A DNA stretch of 41,236 nt. Source: Acidobacteriaceae bacterium (GTDB lineage: Bacteria > Acidobacteriota > Terriglobia > Terriglobales > Acidobacteriaceae). The translations under genes and the position numbers were made by a program. The stretch spans positions 1 through 41,236 of the forward strand of contig JASHVE010000067.1 in NCBI GenBank assembly GCA_030039675.1. The letters are read 5' to 3'. Shown one piece after another: positions 1 to 9,003 of the stretch (positions are counted from its first letter, which is position 1; each line of letters begins with the position of its first letter). The notes beneath the pieces were generated by a model. That model did not search any database, had not been told where the DNA came from, and saw nothing but the letters and a program-made list of their open reading frames with translations.

Positions 1-1836
1 ATGAAGCGCTACGTGAACTTCATGAGCAATCCCGACGAGCGCACGGCGATCGACCAGTTCGGCAAGGGCGATAAATACTTCGGTGTTGCGGTCATGATGT
101 CGACGCTGCCGGGGCTGCCGATGTTCGGGCACGGGCAATTCGAGGGATTCACTGAGAAGTACGGGATGGAGTACCGCTGGCCGCGCTACCAGGAGGACCC
201 CGACCGCTGGCTGGTGCAACGCCATGAACGCGAGATCACGCCGCTGCTCAAACGCCGCTGGCTCTTTGCGGAGAGCAGCAATTTTCTGCTCTACGACTTC
301 TTCAATGACAACGGCTCGGTGGACGAGAGCGTCTTTGCCTATTCCAACCAGAACGGCGGTGAACGGGCGCTCGTCGTCTACAACAACTGCTATGGCGAGA
401 CGCACGGGACTGTCGACTTCTCTGCGGCCTACGCCGACAAGGGATCGGGGCAGCTTCGCCAGCGGCGGCTGCGCGATGGGCTGGGCCTGAGCGGAGACTC
501 AAACGCCGTGCTTGCCTACCGCGACTCGCTCACCAGCCTCGAGTATCTGCGGCACGCGAGCCACGTGCTGGAGCGCGGATTCAGGATGAGCCTGCACGCG
601 TATCAGTCGCACGTATTTCTCGACTGGCACGAACTGCGCGCGACAGCCCAGCAGCCATGGGACAAGCTGTGCGATGTGCTCGACGGACGCGGCGTTCCCA
701 ATCTCGAGGACGCGCTCGTCGATCTCGAGCTGCGGCCCGTTCATGATGCGCTGCGCCGGCTGCTCGATCCGGCGATTGTGCGCCTGCTGGCCGATGTTGC
801 CGAGCATCCCCGCGCGATTGCCACTGCGGCGGTCGATCGAAGGAGTGAGCGCGAACGTGCCGAATTCTTCCAGCAGGCATGGGAACGGGCCGAGGCATTT
901 CTGCAGCTCGCGCAGCAGGCGTATGCCTCGCGGCTGGATGGGCAGGATCTGCCGGTACACAAGATCGCGCCCGCTGAGTCCTCCTCTCTTGCCGAGGAGT
1001 TCCGCGGGTGCCTGCGTGCGGCGATGCGGATGCCTGTCATCGAAGCGCTCTGTTCGTCTCCATGGACAGCTGCGGCCCGCCGCATGCTCCCGAGCCCGAG
1101 CCCGCAATTCACGGCCACAGCCATGTGGGGTCCGCTGCTTGCGTGGTGTGCGCTGGAGCTGCTCGCGGAGTCCATCGATGCGGAGAATCCGGAACGCGCC
1201 GCTCTCGATCTCTTCGACCGGCTGCGCCTGCGTGAGACCTGTGCGCAGGCCTTCGGCGTCCTTGGATTTGAGGGCGAGGAAGGCTGGCGCGTTGCGGCCC
1301 GCATCAAGGTGGTGTTGTTGACGGGCGCAGGCGTGGGCCAGGAGCAGCCTGCGCCTGAAGCGGCGCAGGAATCTGCTTCGGAAGCAGTTGCGCAGCCACG
1401 CAAGGGAGCTGGCCTTGCGCCTTCGCTGTGGCTCGATCCCGATGTGCGCTGGCTGACGGGCGTCCATGAGGCAGAGCGTCATGAGTATGTGGTCCGTGAG
1501 CGCTACGAGGAACTCCTCTGGTGGATGCAGATGCCCGCGTTGCTGCGATTGGCGGGGGAGGCGGCGCCCAAGCGTGCGGCAGTCGAAGAGTTGAGCAAGG
1601 CAGTTGAAGAAGCTTTGCGAGACGCAGAGGCTGCAGGCTATCGCGTCGACATTCTGATCGGCGAAACCGATTTTGCGGATGAAGATCGGATCAAGGGTCC
1701 GTACGATAGGGAGCGCTCTCACGGAATTGATTTTGAGATGCCGCCGCTCGAGCGCGACGAACGCGATCAACCGGCATCAGAGTCCGACTCGGACGAGGAA
1801 TCCGAACTGCCACAGCCTGAACCCAACCGTGAATAG
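1..1836 (+). CDS. GH13 (alpha-amylase family) glycosyl hydrolase, C-terminal part; 5' end lies outside the window
   Basis: Starts mid-domain: MKRYVNFMSNPDERTAIDQFGKGDKYFGVAVMMSTLPGLPMFGHGQFEGFTEKYGMEYR resembles the GH13 barrel end; followed by a long C-terminal extension. The ATG at position 1 is probably internal. Confidence 0.8.
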   Translation: MKRYVNFMSNPDERTAIDQFGKGDKYFGVAVMMSTLPGLPMFGHGQFEGFTEKYGMEYRWPRYQEDPDRWLVQRHEREITPLLKRRWLFAESSNFLLYDFFNDNGSVDESVFAYSNQNGGERALVVYNNCYGETHGTVDFSAAYADKGSGQLRQRRLRDGLGLSGDSNAVLAYRDSLTSLEYLRHASHVLERGFRMSLHAYQSHVFLDWHELRATAQQPWDKLCDVLDGRGVPNLEDALVDLELRPVHDALRRLLDPAIVRLLADVAEHPRAIATAAVDRRSERERAEFFQQAWERAEAFLQLAQQAYASRLDGQDLPVHKIAPAESSSLAEEFRGCLRAAMRMPVIEALCSSPWTAAARRMLPSPSPQFTATAMWGPLLAWCALELLAESIDAENPERAALDLFDRLRLRETCAQAFGVLGFEGEEGWRVAARIKVVLLTGAGVGQEQPAPEAAQESASEAVAQPRKGAGLAPSLWLDPDVRWLTGVHEAERHEYVVRERYEELLWWMQMPALLRLAGEAAPKRAAVEELSKAVEEALRDAEAAGYRVDILIGETDFADEDRIKGPYDRERSHGIDFEMPPLERDERDQPASESDSDEESELPQPEPNRE

Positions 1837-1858
1837 CGAACGTTACGGACGCGCGATC

Positions 1859-2743
1859 TCACAGTCCTGCGCGCGCGCGGAACTCCCGCACCACTTCCGC
1901 CGGGTCGCGGTGCTGCCCATCGACGGCCTCGTTCATTGCGCGCATGTCGTCCGCGGTGATCTTGCCCGCGAGCGCGTCGAGCGCAGTCCGGATCTGCGGC
2001 CAGCGGCGTAATGCGTCGTAGCGCACCAGCGGGACTGCCTGATACGGCGGAAAGTAATGCTTGTCGTCTTCGAGCACCGTGAGCCCGAAGGCCTGGATTG
2101 GTCCGTCCGTTGAATTGCCGGCGATCATATCCACTTGGTGCGCATTGAGCGCGCGATAGAGCAGGCCCAGGTCCATGGTGCGCGGCGGGCCGTCGAACTT
2201 CAATCCATAGGCCTTGCTCAAGCCGGGCAAGCCGTCGGGGCGCTGCTCAAATTCGTAGCCGACACCGAGCTTCCATTGCGGGGTGTATTGCGCCGCCTGG
2301 CTCAACGTGATGAGATGCAGCCTGCGGGCGTCATCGCCGCGAATCACCATGGCGAAGGTATTTTCGAAGCCCAGCGGCGCGGCGACTGTTACGTGATAAC
2401 GGTCGTCGTAAAGCCGTCGTACCGTATCTAGAACCGATTGCGGATTTCGATCCAAGGGCTGCTTGAGAATCGCCGTAAGTGCGGTACCCGTGTACTCGAC
2501 GTACGCGTCGATTCGCCCGGCAACCAGCGCTTGCTGGCAGATGTAGCTGCCGGCGAGATAGAAGCGGCGCTCGACTTTGAGGTGCGACTTGGCTTCTATC
2601 TCCTGCGCGAGCAATTCACCCAGCACAACCTGTTCGGTGAAGTTTTTTGCGCCGATCACAGGATGGTCCGGCCGCGGAGGGCCGCAACCGGCGATCGTGA
2701 TCGCCGCAGCCGGCAACACCACAAACACGGTGCGGCGGTTCAT
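1859..2743 (-). CDS. Glycine betaine/osmoprotectant ABC transporter substrate-binding protein (OpuCC/OsmX-like)
   Basis: MNRRTVFVVLPAAAITIAGCGPP lipoprotein-like signal; VIGAKNFTEQVVLGELLAQEIEAK and YVEYTGTAL are typical of the family. The ATG at 2743 overlaps the permease stop (ATGA), so it is preferred over the ORF-track start at 2764. Confidence 0.92.
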   Translation of the reverse strand: MNRRTVFVVLPAAAITIAGCGPPRPDHPVIGAKNFTEQVVLGELLAQEIEAKSHLKVERRFYLAGSYICQQALVAGRIDAYVEYTGTALTAILKQPLDRNPQSVLDTVRRLYDDRYHVTVAAPLGFENTFAMVIRGDDARRLHLITLSQAAQYTPQWKLGVGYEFEQRPDGLPGLSKAYGLKFDGPPRTMDLGLLYRALNAHQVDMIAGNSTDGPIQAFGLTVLEDDKHYFPPYQAVPLVRYDALRRWPQIRTALDALAGKITADDMRAMNEAVDGQHRDPAEVVREFRARAGL

Positions 2744-3375
2744 TGCGTGGGAACCCTGAACCATCGCTCCGCGAGCCCCAGCAGTCCATCAGCAGCCAAG
2801 GCCAGCAGTGCGGCGGGCACCGCGCCGGCGAGCACGAGCCGATTATCGACGGACGCTACGCCCCGAAAGATCAGCTCACCGAGCCCGCCTGCGCCCACGG
2901 CTGCGGCAATTGTCGCGATGCCCACGCAGGTTACCGTAGCCGTTCGCAATCCGGCCAGAATAAATGAGGCTGCGAGCGGCAGCTCCACCTTGAAAAGCTG
3001 CTGCGTACCGGTGAGTCCCAACGCGCGGGCTACCTCCAGAATGGCCGGATCGATGCTGCGAATGCCTGCATAAGTGTTGCGGAGGATGGGCAGGAGCGCG
3101 TACGCGGTGAGCGCCACAATGGCAATGCGTGCCGCGCGTTCGCCCAGCCACGGCAGCGGCAGCAGGAAGCCGAACATGGCGAGCGATGGAATGGTCTCAA
3201 GAATATTTGCAACACCAATCACCGGCCTAGCCCAGCGCGGCGAGCGCGTGAGCCAGATGCCGACCGGAACCGCAATCAGCGTGGCGAAGAGCATGGCCGC
3301 GGCTGTGAGCCACACGTGCTCCATGGTCAGCTCGGCGACCTCGCCACCGTATTGCGCCAGAAAACCGCCGCTCAT
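2740..3375 (-). CDS. Osmoprotectant ABC transporter permease (OpuCB-like)
   Basis: TM-rich; ETIPSLAMFGFLLPLPWLG...ALLPILRNTYAGIRSIDPAILEVARALGLT...ATIAAAVGAGGLGELIFRG binding-protein-dependent permease signature. Confidence 0.93.
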   Translation of the reverse strand: MSGGFLAQYGGEVAELTMEHVWLTAAAMLFATLIAVPVGIWLTRSPRWARPVIGVANILETIPSLAMFGFLLPLPWLGERAARIAIVALTAYALLPILRNTYAGIRSIDPAILEVARALGLTGTQQLFKVELPLAASFILAGLRTATVTCVGIATIAAAVGAGGLGELIFRGVASVDNRLVLAGAVPAALLALAADGLLGLAERWFRVPTQ

Positions 3376-4139
3376 GCTTCGCGCTCCTGCTCCGCACTGC
3401 GTTCGCCGCGGTGAAAGGCGCGCACATAATTCTCGACCTCCGGCTGCGGCGAGTGGACGAACTCTGCCGGAGTCATGTAGGCTGCGACCGCGCCCTCGCT
3501 CAGCAGCACGATGCGGTCGCCAAGATAGAGCGCCTCATCGAGATCGTGCGTGACCAGCAGGACCGTCTTCCTGAGCCGTGCGAGCAGATTGCGCAGCATG
3601 TCCTGCATCTCGGCGCGAGTGAGGGGATCTAGTGCGCCGAAGGGCTCGTCCATCAGCAGAATCTCGGGCTCTGCAGCCAGCGCGCGGGCCAGCCCAACGC
3701 GCTGGCGCTGGCCGCCGGAGAGCTGATGCGGGTAGCGGCGCGCGAACTCATCGGGATCGAGGCCGACCATCGCGAGCAGCTCGCAGTTGCGTTGCTCCCG
3801 CTCGGCGCGCGGTCTGCCCATGGCCTCGAGCACCAGGCCCACATTGCGCTCGACGGTGAAATGCGGAAACAGGCCCGTCTCCTGGATGACGTAACCGATG
3901 CCGCGACGCAGTGCGATCACGTCGGCTCCGCGGGTTTGCCGGCCCTGTACCCGCACCTCACCGCCGGTGGGCTCTATCAGGCGGTTGACGGTGCGCAGTA
4001 ACGTCGATTTTCCCGAGCCGCTGCGGCCGAGAATCGCGGTGGTGGTACCGTCTTCGACGGATAGCGAAATGTCGCGCAGCAGCAGCCGGCCTTGCGAAAT
4101 GGCAAAGCACACATTGCGGAATTCGATGGCTGCCCTCAC
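3372..4139 (-). CDS. Osmoprotectant ABC transporter ATP-binding protein (OpuCA-like)
   Basis: Walker A GRSGSGKST, signature LSGGQRQRV, Walker B ILLMDEPFGALD; 4-bp overlap with the downstream permease. Confidence 0.95.
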   Translation of the reverse strand: MRAAIEFRNVCFAISQGRLLLRDISLSVEDGTTTAILGRSGSGKSTLLRTVNRLIEPTGGEVRVQGRQTRGADVIALRRGIGYVIQETGLFPHFTVERNVGLVLEAMGRPRAEREQRNCELLAMVGLDPDEFARRYPHQLSGGQRQRVGLARALAAEPEILLMDEPFGALDPLTRAEMQDMLRNLLARLRKTVLLVTHDLDEALYLGDRIVLLSEGAVAAYMTPAEFVHSPQPEVENYVRAFHRGERSAEQEREA

Positions 4140-4285
4140 AGGTTCTCCCAGTGTAGCGGCATGGACAGGACGCTCCTCGGATGGTAGAAGGATTGCGGGT
4201 CTTTAGTTCGATTTTGTCCCAACCGGCTGCGCCCCGTAGAATCACAGGAGGACCGGCGGCCCCTGCCGCTGCTCCTCAGGCACAG

Positions 4286-5125
4286 ATGAGCGAACAAGAA
4301 GCGGGAAACACCCTGGAAGCACAGGCAGCGGCGTGGAGCAGAGTTGAACAGGCGCGTCATCCCCAACGGCCCTACCCCATGGACTTGATCGAGCGAATCT
4401 TCACCGATTTCAGCGAGATTCACGGGGATCGCGCCTTTGGCGACGACGAAGCCGTGATCTGCGGCATGGCGCGCTTGGATGGTGACGAGGTGCTGGTCGT
4501 CGGGATTCGCAAGGGCGGCACCACGAAGGAGCGCATCCGGCGTAACTTCGGCATGCCCAGCCCTGAGGGTTATCGCAAGGCGCTGCGGTGCATGAAGATT
4601 GCCGAGAAGTTTGAGCGTCCCGTGATCGCATTGATCGATGTGACCGCCGCGTATCCCGGCCTGGGCGCCGAGGAGCGCGGCCAGGCAGAGGCCATTGCGC
4701 GCAACATCCGCGAGATGTCGCGGCTGCGCGTGCCCACTATCTCCGTCATCACCGGCGAGGGCGGTTCGGGAGGCGCACTGGCGCTGGCTGTCACCGATCG
4801 CGTACTGATTCTCGAGAATGCCGTGTATTCGGTGATTCCACCAGAGGGAGCGGCTGCCATCATGTGGCGCGACATCGCGCACAAGGACCGTGCGGCAGCG
4901 TCTCTGCGTATTACGGCACAGGACGTTGCTTCACTCGGCTGCGTGGATCAGGTGATTCCCGAGCCCGTTGGCGGAATCCATACAGATCACGAGGCCGGCG
5001 CAGACTTGCTGGGCGCGGCGCTCAGGAAACACCTCGCGGAGCTGAAGGCTCTTCCGCTCGACGTGCTCCTGGCCGAACGGCAGCGCAAATTCCGCAACAT
5101 CGCACAGTTCTACACGGAAGGTTAG
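4286..5125 (+). CDS. accA: Acetyl-CoA carboxylase carboxyltransferase subunit alpha (ORF track starts at 4181; ATG at 4286, MSEQEAGNT, is a plausible start)
   Basis: RPYPMDLIERIFTDFSEIHGDRAFGDDEAVICG; NFGMPSPEGYRKALR; FERPVIALIDVTAAYPGLGAEERGQAEAIARN; EGGSGGALAL. Confidence 0.95.
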   Translation: MSEQEAGNTLEAQAAAWSRVEQARHPQRPYPMDLIERIFTDFSEIHGDRAFGDDEAVICGMARLDGDEVLVVGIRKGGTTKERIRRNFGMPSPEGYRKALRCMKIAEKFERPVIALIDVTAAYPGLGAEERGQAEAIARNIREMSRLRVPTISVITGEGGSGGALALAVTDRVLILENAVYSVIPPEGAAAIMWRDIAHKDRAAASLRITAQDVASLGCVDQVIPEPVGGIHTDHEAGADLLGAALRKHLAELKALPLDVLLAERQRKFRNIAQFYTEG

Positions 5126-5218
5126 ACCGATTCCAGAGTATATGTGCCTTTTCAGATCTATGACAGGTGCACTCGGTCTCAAAGGTTCCGGGATATAGCA
5201 ACTCTGGAACCCCTGTAG
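5122..5218 (+). repeat. Dispersed palindromic intergenic element, copy A (shorter, divergent); begins at the accA stop codon
   Basis: TTAGACCGATTCCAGAGTATATGTGCC ... GTTCCGGGATATAGCAACTCTGGAACCCCTGTAG; matches copy C at TATGTGCC and GGATATAGCAACT; terminal arms TTCCAGAG/CTCTGGAA. Confidence 0.75.
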
Positions 5219-5226
5219 TGACGAGC

Positions 5227-5254
5227 CTGATCTGCCGCGGATGCGTCAGATCAG
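5227..5254. other. Perfect 8-bp stem-loop CTGATCTG-N12-CAGATCAG between accA and the CPBP gene
   Basis: Read directly: ctgatctgccgcggatgcgtcagatcag. Confidence 0.6.
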
Positions 5255-5316
5255 AGAATGGACATGCTCCAGTTACCTGAAAACTCGCGGCGCAAAGCTC
5301 CCTTCGGGAGGTCCGC

Positions 5317-6345
5317 ATGAATACGCCCATTGCATCCGGCGACCGGCGGCGCGCTTTTCTTGAGTTTTTTGCCGCCGTGCTCTATTTTTTCCTGGCCCGG
5401 GCGCTGGCGCACCAGGGAGCGCAGGTTCTGATTCCCGCGCAGTGGACTCCGCTCTCTGAGCAAATCATGCTTGCGGTCCTTTTGCTGATCGGCTACGCGG
5501 CCATGGGATTCTGGCTGGATCGCGAGATGCAACCGGTGAGTGCGCAGGGGCTGCCGTGGCGTGGGGGCTTCCCGCGCGAAGTAGCCATGGGTTTGGCCAC
5601 GGGCTGGGGCCTGGCGGTGGTGTGCGTGCTGTTCATGGTTTTAGGGGGTGGTATCGCCATCTCTTTTTCGTGGCAGTTTTCGGCATGGGGCTGGCTTGCA
5701 GCGGATACGGCGTTTTTCGCAATGGCCGCCCTTGCGGAGGAGATCGCCTTTCGCGGCTACGGCTTTCAGCGCTTCGCTCGTGCGGCCGGGCCTGTGGGGG
5801 CATCGCTGGTTTTCGCGATCTTCTACGCTCTCTTACAAAAGATGATTCCAGGGTCGAACCGGCCGAGCATCATGGTCTCGGTTATTTTAGGACTGCTCCT
5901 CTCCGCGGCTTATCTGCGCACGCGTGCTCTTTGGCTGAGCTGGGGTCTCAACTTTGGCTGGAAGGCGAGCCGCGCTTTGCTGTTCGGACTTGCAGTGAGC
6001 GGCGACAGCACGCATTCGCCTGTGGTACAAAGCGACCCCTTAGGCTCCTACTGGCTCACGGGCGGCGGCTTCGGCCTGGATGGTGCCTGGATAGCTTTTT
6101 TTGTCCTGCTGGCAGCGCTGCCCGTCGTCTTCCGGCTCACCCGTGATCTTGACTTCCGCTACAACGCGCCGGTTCTCGTGCCGGGGGGCATTCCCGTGGA
6201 CCTGGAGGCCGCAGCCCGCGCGCAGCACGAGGCTGCTACCCGGTCGATCGAGCCATCCGCACCAGCTTTGGTGCAGATTGCCTCTTATACCGCGCCTGCG
6301 GTTGAGCCGCAAGAAAAATCGAAGGACGCCGAAACCGGCGAATAG
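5317..6345 (+). CDS. CPBP family intramembrane glutamic endopeptidase (Abi/Rce1-like)
   Basis: Multi-TM; EEIAFRGYGFQRF motif; later TM motifs including SWGLNFGWK. Confidence 0.85.
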   Translation: MNTPIASGDRRRAFLEFFAAVLYFFLARALAHQGAQVLIPAQWTPLSEQIMLAVLLLIGYAAMGFWLDREMQPVSAQGLPWRGGFPREVAMGLATGWGLAVVCVLFMVLGGGIAISFSWQFSAWGWLAADTAFFAMAALAEEIAFRGYGFQRFARAAGPVGASLVFAIFYALLQKMIPGSNRPSIMVSVILGLLLSAAYLRTRALWLSWGLNFGWKASRALLFGLAVSGDSTHSPVVQSDPLGSYWLTGGGFGLDGAWIAFFVLLAALPVVFRLTRDLDFRYNAPVLVPGGIPVDLEAAARAQHEAATRSIEPSAPALVQIASYTAPAVEPQEKSKDAETGE

Positions 6346-6539
6346 ATTGTGATGTCTAGACCTACACAAAGAGACAGCTACGGAGGGTGGCTTTCGGGGT
6401 TGTTTTTTGAGAGCAGAGTAGACCCCAACAAGGTGGGGCGCATCTGTGCGGTCAAGGCCTCCGCGAGACCGGCGCCGTCCTTTCCACTTGATTGGGCCCC
6501 GTTTTTGCGCAATGCTTAACGTGCACATGGGAGGTTCCC

Positions 6540-7910
6540 ATGACTCGTTTGCTACTTTCTCCCGAATTGCGGTCCCGCCCCGTCGCCGGTAATCCCGGCA
6601 ATTCATCTTTCTGTGCGCAGCTCGCAAGCATGGGTGCGGCTGCCTTGGCCACCGGTCTGCTGTGCGCAGCATTTGCTCAGTCACGTCAGGCTGCCGCTCA
6701 GGTGCTCACCATCGACACCAGCGGCAAGGGCCCCGTGGCCTCGACTGGGCCTGTCGACCGGCGATATCAGCAGATCACACCTACGCATGTGGACCTTTCC
6801 AAGACCGAACTCGACACCAAGACCCGGCTGGGACTGGAGCGGCTGCTCGAATCCGAGCAAGGTTTTGCCATGCGGCCATTTCCCCGCGGGCACAAGGGAC
6901 TGACGCTGGAAGCGAATGGCAAGCTCGATCCCGCGGGGGAAGCCTACCTGAACATGGCGGTGAGCGAAGGGATCTGTGCGAAGCCGGGTGATCGGCTGGT
7001 AATCACCGACGTCAAGTTCGACAAGTCGAAGATCATCTTTGCCCTGAATGGCGGACCGGACTTCAAGCATCGCTTTCTGCGTCACGTTCAGATTGGAGGC
7101 GACCCGAACTATAGCAATTCCGTGGTGCCCGACGAGCCGGACCCTGCGGGCGCACGGCTGACGCTGGCCTTTAAGGATCACGTTCCAGAGCTGACCGGCG
7201 CGCAAGTGAAGGCACTGTTGGCTCCGCTCATCTCCTTCGATGTGAAGACGCCTGTCCAGGCCTTCACAGATACGCTTCCGCCGGCATTGAAAGAAGCGAT
7301 CCTCAACCACCAGGTGTGGGTGGGTATGAGCACGGACATGGTGCTCTTTGCCAAAGGTGAACCGCAGAAGAAGATCCGCGAAATGGATGGGCAGATGCCA
7401 TTCGAAGAGTGGATCTACGGGGAGCCTCCACAGGACGTCGATTTTGTCCGCATCAACGGCAACCGGGTCATTCGCGTCGAGATTGCTAAAGTTGGCCAGC
7501 CGCTGGAGGTCTTTACCCAGGACAAAGTGGAGGGCCTGATGCGCACCGACGGTACACCGGTGATGGCTGCTAATACGCGCACCGTCGAGGAAGGCGACGT
7601 GGAAAAGGATCCCAACAAGCAGGCGCCTGATGCGCCGCCAAGCCTGCGTAAGTCGGGCGAAACCCTTCCGGACGACCAGAACCAGAACAAGAATGTGGGC
7701 GTGATGAGGCCGGTGCAGACGCCCAAGCCGAATCCGGACAACATGCCAGGGCAGAATCCTGACGATCAACCGCCAGCAGCTTCGTCGCCGAGTGGGAGCG
7801 GTGGCAGCCAGCCCGCCGCTCCGCCAGCCACCACCGGCTCCAATCCGGGCCAATCGCCCGTTGGACAAAGCCAGCCGCCTGGAGGCGCCAACTACGCTGC
7901 GCGGCCGTGA
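6540..7910 (+). CDS. Secreted protein with a SmpA/OmlA (BamE)-like segment and a Pro/Gly/Gln-rich C-terminal tail
   Basis: Signal-like N-terminus from ATG 6540 (ORF track 6492); segment VGMSTDMVLFAKGEPQKKIRE..GQMPFEEWIYGE resembles the SmpA/OmlA pattern; low-complexity tail PGQNPDDQPPAASSPSGSGGSQPAAPP. Confidence 0.65.
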   Translation: MTRLLLSPELRSRPVAGNPGNSSFCAQLASMGAAALATGLLCAAFAQSRQAAAQVLTIDTSGKGPVASTGPVDRRYQQITPTHVDLSKTELDTKTRLGLERLLESEQGFAMRPFPRGHKGLTLEANGKLDPAGEAYLNMAVSEGICAKPGDRLVITDVKFDKSKIIFALNGGPDFKHRFLRHVQIGGDPNYSNSVVPDEPDPAGARLTLAFKDHVPELTGAQVKALLAPLISFDVKTPVQAFTDTLPPALKEAILNHQVWVGMSTDMVLFAKGEPQKKIREMDGQMPFEEWIYGEPPQDVDFVRINGNRVIRVEIAKVGQPLEVFTQDKVEGLMRTDGTPVMAANTRTVEEGDVEKDPNKQAPDAPPSLRKSGETLPDDQNQNKNVGVMRPVQTPKPNPDNMPGQNPDDQPPAASSPSGSGGSQPAAPPATTGSNPGQSPVGQSQPPGGANYAARP

Positions 7911-8096
7911 AGCGGATCGCCCCAGGCAGGAAAACCGGTAAGCAGGGTTCATGTAGACTGATAGGAGCGAGTCCGCTACCTCCAGGCAATGCTGTTCGCA
8001 ATCTTGAGGTGAGCGACCGACCGCGACGTCGAAGCCGCGCGTCGTTTTTTCGCGCGTGTGCGCAGAGACATTCCATGAAGGAGAAGCACCCGACCG

Positions 8097-8276
8097 ATGG
8101 CTAAGATTGCAAAAACTGGTGACCGCAAAAAGGTCATGGACACGACGAAGTCGACCGACTGCCCGAAGTGCAGCAAACCCACGCGCATCGTAAAGCGCGT
8201 GAAGGATCGCGAGCGGGGCGTACCGGGCGGAATCTATATCTCATGCTCTGCCTGCGACTTCTACGAAAAGCTTTAA
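8097..8276 (+). CDS. Small (59 aa) putative zinc-ribbon protein, not in the ORF track
   Basis: Manual translation: MAKIAKTGDRKKVMDTTKSTDCPKCSKPTRIVKRVKDRERGVPGGIYISCSACDFYEKL*; two CxxC knuckles; upstream GAAGGAGAAG Shine-Dalgarno-like sequence. Confidence 0.8.
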   Translation: MAKIAKTGDRKKVMDTTKSTDCPKCSKPTRIVKRVKDRERGVPGGIYISCSACDFYEKL

Positions 8277-8285
8277 CCAAACCTG

Positions 8286-8330
8286 AATCTGTGGGCTGCC
8301 GGCCTGGCAGCTCATATTTCCCCACAGATT
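8286..8330 (+). terminator. Strong nested stem-loop 3' of the zinc-ribbon ORF (terminator-like; weak U-tract)
   Basis: AATCTGTGGG...CCCACAGATT (10-bp complementary arms) enclosing GCTGCC-GGCCT-GGCAGC; followed by TCTATCTT. Confidence 0.55.
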
Positions 8331-8425
8331 TCTATCTTCCGTTGCCGGATTCCGGTGTCCTCCTGCCACATTTCGTGGAACCGTAGCATCGTGGCTCGCG
8401 TACTCCTCCAAAACGGGAGAACTCC

Positions 8426-8938
8426 ATGCGCAACCTTCTTCGCATTTCGGTATTCGCGGAATTGTTTTGCCTCGCCGTTTCGATCGCCTACGCTGCTCCG
8501 CCCGCGGGACAAAAGAACGCGCCCGGCACCATCGTGATCGTCTTCAAGGACGGCCATCGCCAAAGCTTTAACCTCTCTGAGATCGACCGCGTCGAGTTCG
8601 GCGGGGGCAGTTACGTGACGCAGGGTGAGGAATTCAATTCCAGCCAGCCCTCCCGAGGCCGCTTTCTGGGCAAATGGGAGGTGGGTGATGGAGGTGGACA
8701 CACCTTCTACATCACATTGAATGAAGATGGCGGTGCCTATCGTTCTCTGGGCGGTGTTCACGGCCATTGGGTGTATACGGAGGGCGAAGCGCGCGTCACC
8801 TGGGATGACGGCGCCCAGGACGCAATCCGTAAAGCAGGATCCCAATACCTGAAGTTCGCCTACTCGGCTGGAAAACGGTTTACTGACGATCCAGACAATG
8901 TGACCGCCGCACGCAACACATCGCGGCCTCCGGTCTAA
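8426..8938 (+). CDS. Hypothetical secreted protein
   Basis: Signal peptide MRNLLRISVFAELFCLAVSIAYAAPPA; KGKW-like GKWEVGDGGGHTFYITLNEDGGAYRSLGGVHGHWVYTEGEARVTWDDG pattern. Confidence 0.75.
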   Translation: MRNLLRISVFAELFCLAVSIAYAAPPAGQKNAPGTIVIVFKDGHRQSFNLSEIDRVEFGGGSYVTQGEEFNSSQPSRGRFLGKWEVGDGGGHTFYITLNEDGGAYRSLGGVHGHWVYTEGEARVTWDDGAQDAIRKAGSQYLKFAYSAGKRFTDDPDNVTAARNTSRPPV

Positions 8939-8963
8939 GCGAAGTTTTGAACGAATGTCGCGA

Positions 8964-8985
8964 AGCCCGGCGGTTCGGTCGGGCT
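8964..8985. terminator. Candidate bidirectional terminator between convergent genes
   Basis: AGCCCG-gcggttcggt-CGGGCT hairpin between the plus-strand ORF end (8938) and the pyrF end (9004). Confidence 0.4.
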
Positions 8986-9003
8986 ATTCGATACCAGCAC
9001 CGC

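Noticed and set aside
499-1770. Long minus-strand ORF (423 aa) antisense to the GH13 gene
   Set aside because: Shadow ORF typical of high-GC DNA; no recognisable domain, and the plus-strand frame is clearly coding at least in its GH13 part.
4136-4882. Minus-strand ORF antisense to accA
   Set aside because: AccA motifs are unambiguous on the plus strand; the antisense protein is Arg/Ser/His-rich without domains.
7911-8096. Possible structured ncRNA (SRP-like) upstream of the zinc-ribbon ORF
   Set aside because: I looked for the SRP GGAA-tetraloop/asymmetric loop signature and for T-box or riboswitch cores; none matched convincingly.
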